A DNA stretch of 64,000 nt from Pantoea sp. alder81 (lineage in GTDB: Bacteria > Pseudomonadota > Gammaproteobacteria > Enterobacterales > Enterobacteriaceae), in contig NZ_JAIUDA010000001.1 of NCBI RefSeq assembly GCF_020179835.1, positions 496,001 through 560,000 on the forward strand, read 5' to 3'. The position numbers and the translations under genes were made by a program. The notes below the pieces were generated by a model. It was not told where the DNA came from. It worked only from the letters and a program-made list of their open reading frames with translations, and ran no database searches. This document shows positions 60,931-64,000 of this stretch, one piece after another; position 1 is the first letter of the stretch, and every line of letters starts with the position of its first letter.

Positions 60931-62442
60931 TCAGAACATCATCACCATCCATGGATAGGCGATAACCATCAGAGCCACCAGGAACAGACCACCGAAGATG
61001 GTGCCGAGGCGCCAGTAATCTTTGGTCGGCAGATAGCCGCTACCGTAGTAAATCGGGCTTGGGCCAGTGCCGTACGGGGTGATAATGCCCATCACACCCA
61101 GGGACACACACATCATTAAGCAGAACACCGGCATATTGATGCCTGGAATCGAGGCGGCAATGGTCAGCATCGCTGGCAACAGTGCGGTGGTGTGCGCTGT
61201 GGTACTGGCGAACAGGTAGTGCAGTAAGTAGAAGGCAATCAGCAGCACCACCGCAGAAATTTGTGGGTCATAACCCTGCAGCAGTTGTGCGCCTTCTTTA
61301 CCCAACCAGGCGATAAAGCCAACGCGCGCCAGACCATCGGCCAGAGCTACAAGTGTGGCAAACCACGCGAAGGTGTTCCATGCGGCTTTGTTGCTGGTGA
61401 TGTCGTTCCAGTTCAGTACACCGGTCCACAGCATCAGCACGATAACCAACAGGGCAGCCATCGCCGGTTCAATCCATGCCGCAGCGAAGATCCACATCAT
61501 CAGTGCCGAGACCACAAACACCAGCAGCAGAATTTCATTGCGTGTCAGTTTGCCCAGCTTCGCCAGTTCAGCGGTCGCCCAACGCGGCACTTCATCATTG
61601 ACCTTCACTTCTGGCGGATAGAGCCAGTAAGCCAGTAGCGGCATGATGAGAATCAACAGTACGCCGAGTGGCAGGAAGGCGAGGAACCACATGCCCCAGG
61701 AAATTTCAAAACCAACGATGCTTTTTACCAGCGCGATGGCCAACAGGTTCGGTGCCAGCGCAGAGAGGAACATCGAGCTGGTGATACACGCGGCGGTGAT
61801 AGCCACCCACATCAGGTAAGAACCAATCTTACGTGCGCTCGGGTCATTCGGTTTTGAACCGTACAGCGGCGGCAGGTTGGCGATGATCGGATAGATGGTA
61901 CCGCCACTGCGCGCAGTGTTCGATGGCGTAAACGGTGCCAGTAACAGGTCAGCGAAGGTGATGGCGTAGCCCAGCGTCAGGCTGCGACGACCAAGATATT
62001 TGACCAGAATCAGCGCCAGGCGGCGACCGAACTGGGTTTTATCGTAGCCGGCGGCGAACATAAAGGCACCGAAGATCAACCAGACGGTGGAGTTGCCGAA
62101 GCCACTCACTGCCCATTTGAACGACTGCGCCGCGGTTTTGAACTTGGGATCCGCCAGTTCGGCCGGGCTAAACAGCACCCACTGGCTGAACAGCGCAATC
62201 ACCACCACACCCGTCAGGCCGATAACGGCGCCCGGCAGCGGTTCAAAAATCAGTCCCACAATCACGCCAACAAAGATAGCGAAGAAGTGCCATGCGTAAG
62301 GTTCCAGCCCGGCAGGGGTAGGGACCAGCAGCAACAGCACCGCCACAATGATCGGCAGGCACAACATAATCAGGCGATTCTTTTTCCCCGGCGCCGCAGG
62401 AGGCACTACGGGGGAGGCACTCTGGGTTGTTTGTGTGTTCAT
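60931..62442 (-). CDS. DASS-family dicarboxylate/citrate antiporter (CitT/TtdT type)
   Basis: A 503-residue inner membrane carrier with about 12 helices. It has the DASS signature regions APFTPSNTARSGGTIYPI and GIITPYGTGPSPIYYGSGY, close to the CitT/TtdT/SdcS group that exchanges citrate, tartrate or C4-dicarboxylates for succinate. Next to fumarase and under a likely FNR site, malate/fumarate uptake with succinate export is the favoured role, inferred from context. Confidence 0.9.
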   Translation of the reverse strand: MNTQTTQSASPVVPPAAPGKKNRLIMLCLPIIVAVLLLLVPTPAGLEPYAWHFFAIFVGVIVGLIFEPLPGAVIGLTGVVVIALFSQWVLFSPAELADPKFKTAAQSFKWAVSGFGNSTVWLIFGAFMFAAGYDKTQFGRRLALILVKYLGRRSLTLGYAITFADLLLAPFTPSNTARSGGTIYPIIANLPPLYGSKPNDPSARKIGSYLMWVAITAACITSSMFLSALAPNLLAIALVKSIVGFEISWGMWFLAFLPLGVLLILIMPLLAYWLYPPEVKVNDEVPRWATAELAKLGKLTRNEILLLVFVVSALMMWIFAAAWIEPAMAALLVIVLMLWTGVLNWNDITSNKAAWNTFAWFATLVALADGLARVGFIAWLGKEGAQLLQGYDPQISAVVLLIAFYLLHYLFASTTAHTTALLPAMLTIAASIPGINMPVFCLMMCVSLGVMGIITPYGTGPSPIYYGSGYLPTKDYWRLGTIFGGLFLVALMVIAYPWMVMMF

Positions 62443-62633
62443 AGTTTTGTCTGCAAGTTAGGAAGAATGCGATTGATTGTCACGGACACACTGTTCTTTT
62501 GGTTTCAACAGGCGTGCAGCAGATGAGTCGTGACAATTTAAATTTTGCTCTTTAATGAATCTTTGCTTTGCAAATTTGATACGCGAATTATCTATTGATT
62601 ACAGCTGTGATGCGATTAATTAAAATATCTCTT

Positions 62634-62647
62634 TTGATCTAGATCAA
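62634..62647. promoter_or_regulatory. Perfect FNR box in the dicarboxylate locus
   Basis: TTGATCTAGATCAA matches TTGAT-N4-ATCAA in all fixed positions. It is 192 bases before the DASS start; its position relative to the unknown transcription start is not fixed. Confidence 0.8.
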
Positions 62648-62821
62648 TAAAAAATATGCACTGTTTTTTAATTTTTATCTTTTGCTTTTTATTTAACTTT
62701 CTGTCTGCTGTGGATTAAACGCTACAAACAACCGAAACGCGGAAAATCGAGCAAAATGAGGCGGGATCATAAGTTTTATCTTTATGATAGTACTGCATTT
62801 GTTTTAAATGTAAGGAAAAAT

Positions 62822-62835
62822 TTGATTTTTGTCAA
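62822..62835. promoter_or_regulatory. FNR-like box, one mismatch
   Basis: TTGATTTTTGTCAA differs from the consensus only by G for A in the right arm. It lies 213 bases before the OYE gene, with a GCTAAT -10-like hexamer about 25 bases downstream, a spacing compatible with FNR activation. Confidence 0.55.
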
Positions 62836-63047
62836 GTCTTGGTTAAAACTTAGCGGAGCGCTAATTCCAGCAATGAGCATTAAATATCATTTCCAAACGT
62901 AAAACTTATATAACTAACAATCTGGGTTATGTAACTAAATAAAATGGTATATTTGCGCCATGATATCGGACCACTTAAATAATTATAAACCGCTCCGAAC
63001 CGCCAAAGAATTGAATACACAATTTCTTAATTCTGGAGTTGCTCATT

Positions 63048-64000
63048 ATGAATAAGCTCACCCCGATCCTTAACCCGCTTACGCTACCGAAAGGTGCGGT
63101 GCTCAAAAACCGTTTGGTAATGGCACCGATGACCACCTGTACCGGCTATTTTGACGGCGGCGTCACCAGTGATCTTGTCGAGTATTACCGCGTACGTGCT
63201 GGCAGCATCGGTACGGTGATTGTTGAATGCTGCTTTATCGATAACCGTGGCCCGGCTTTCCCTGGCGCGTTGGGTATCGACAGCGACAACAAAATTGCCG
63301 GCCTGGCGAAAATTGCGCATGCTATCAAATCTGAAGGCTCAAAAGCCATTCTGCAGATCTACCACGGTGGCCGTATGGTGGAACCGGCGCTGATTGGCGG
63401 TAAAACGCCGGTCGCACCGAGCGCCATTGCCGCACCGCGTGAAGGTGCCACCAAACCGCAGGCGCTGACCGCAGAAGAAGTGGATGTGATGATCACCAAG
63501 TTTGGTGACGCCGTGAACCGTGCGATCAAAGCCGGTTTCGATGGCGTTGAGATCCACGGCGCGAACACCTATCTGATCCAGCAGTTCTACTCACCTAACT
63601 CCAACCAGCGCGATGACAAATGGGGCGGCAGCCGCGATAACCGCGCACGCTTCCCAATGGAAGTGCTGGAGATCACCCATAAAATGGCCGATCGCTTTGC
63701 GGCGGCGGACTTCATCATCGGCTATCGCTTCTCACCGGAAGAGCTGGAAGTTCCCGGCATCCGTTGGGACGACACGATGTATCTGCTGGAAAAACTGGCG
63801 GCGCGCGGTCTGGATTACGTGCACTTCTCCGTCGGCCAGCTGCTGCGTCCATCGATTATCGACACTAAAGATCCAACGCCACTGATCACCAAATATCTGG
63901 CGGAGCGCTCAGCGACCCTGGCGAAAGTGCCGGTGATTGGCGTCGGCGGCGTGGTCAATAAAGAAGATGCCGAGAACGCGCTGGAGCACGGCTTTGATCT
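63048..64000 (+). CDS. OYE-family NADH-dependent flavin oxidoreductase, N-terminal part
   Basis: The frame is open to the right edge; 317 codons are visible. It is an Old Yellow Enzyme-type TIM barrel: VLKNRLVMAPMTTCTGYFDGG, AILQIYHGGRM, FDGVEIHGAN with the substrate-binding His-x-x-Asn, YSPNSNQRDDKWGGS and GVGGVV. Some cytosolic NADH:fumarate reductases of enterics fuse an OYE-like domain to FAD- and FMN-binding domains; the missing C-terminal part would decide. GGAG lies ten bases before the ATG. Context suggests fumarate reduction; alternatively an enoate or nitrate-ester reductase. Confidence 0.88.
   Translation, partial: MNKLTPILNPLTLPKGAVLKNRLVMAPMTTCTGYFDGGVTSDLVEYYRVRAGSIGTVIVECCFIDNRGPAFPGALGIDSDNKIAGLAKIAHAIKSEGSKAILQIYHGGRMVEPALIGGKTPVAPSAIAAPREGATKPQALTAEEVDVMITKFGDAVNRAIKAGFDGVEIHGANTYLIQQFYSPNSNQRDDKWGGSRDNRARFPMEVLEITHKMADRFAAADFIIGYRFSPEELEVPGIRWDDTMYLLEKLAARGLDYVHFSVGQLLRPSIIDTKDPTPLITKYLAERSATLAKVPVIGVGGVVNKEDAENALEHGFD

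Larger units (their letters stand above)
62443..63047. other. AT-rich divergent promoter region, 605 bases
   Basis: The region is markedly more AT-rich than the flanking genes and holds no recognisable gene. It contains the FNR sites listed separately and must hold both divergent promoters. Confidence 0.7.

Overview
The window is chromosomal DNA of a member of the Enterobacterales, most likely Erwiniaceae (Pantoea/Erwinia type). I infer this from near-identical core proteins and gene order matching the E. coli hinT-ycfL-lpoB-thiK-nagZ-ycfP-ndh-ycfJ...mfd-lolCDE-cobB...pepT-roxA-phoQP-purB-hflD-mnmA-nudJ-rluE-icd region, combined with differences from E. coli: comR-bhsA-ldtC and nagK are absent and several blocks between the core genes are unfamiliar. 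No rRNA, tRNA, insertion sequence, prophage or CRISPR array was seen.

Layout. 1-299 is the start of a GPH-type sugar symporter. 657-16409 is the conserved block: nucleotide hydrolase, peptidoglycan recycling and synthesis lipoproteins, NADH dehydrogenase II under a perfect FNR box, transcription-repair factor Mfd, lipoprotein export LolCDE, sirtuin CobB and peptidase T. 16554-24501 runs mostly leftward: RoxA, PhoQ/PhoP, PurB, HflD, MnmA, NudJ, RluE; then icd on the other strand. 25946-31307 is an orphan-rich patch: a YbdG-like mechanosensitive channel followed by many very small genes (membrane, lipoprotein, CsbD-like, YmgB-like, YgdR-like). 31308-33710 holds a metallo-beta-lactamase-fold protein, LdcA and lytic transglycosylase MltE.

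33783-42552 is the most interesting accessory unit: a SorC-type regulator divergent from a complete sugar ABC importer (binding protein, DUF2291 lipoprotein, ATPase, permease), then an ERIC repeat, then a two-subunit transketolase and an FGGY kinase. The same TGAATATATATTCA palindrome lies in front of both the importer and the transketolase genes, suggesting a two-promoter regulon that imports, phosphorylates and cleaves a ketose, possibly apulose or a similar branched sugar.

42587-53908 holds an MscS-type channel, flagellar brake YcgR, YmgE, a Fur-boxed siderophore receptor, periplasmic trehalase, GhrA-YcdX-YcdY, a family III CoA transferase and an EamA exporter. 54066-58725 holds a glutamine amidotransferase-fold protein, a PmtA-like methyltransferase, an AldB-like aldehyde dehydrogenase and an arylsulfotransferase gene broken by an in-frame TAG. 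59123-64000 is a dicarboxylate module: class I fumarase and a DASS carrier on one strand, divergent from an OYE-type flavoenzyme that runs off the end, with one perfect and one near-perfect FNR box between them, consistent with anaerobic malate/fumarate metabolism.
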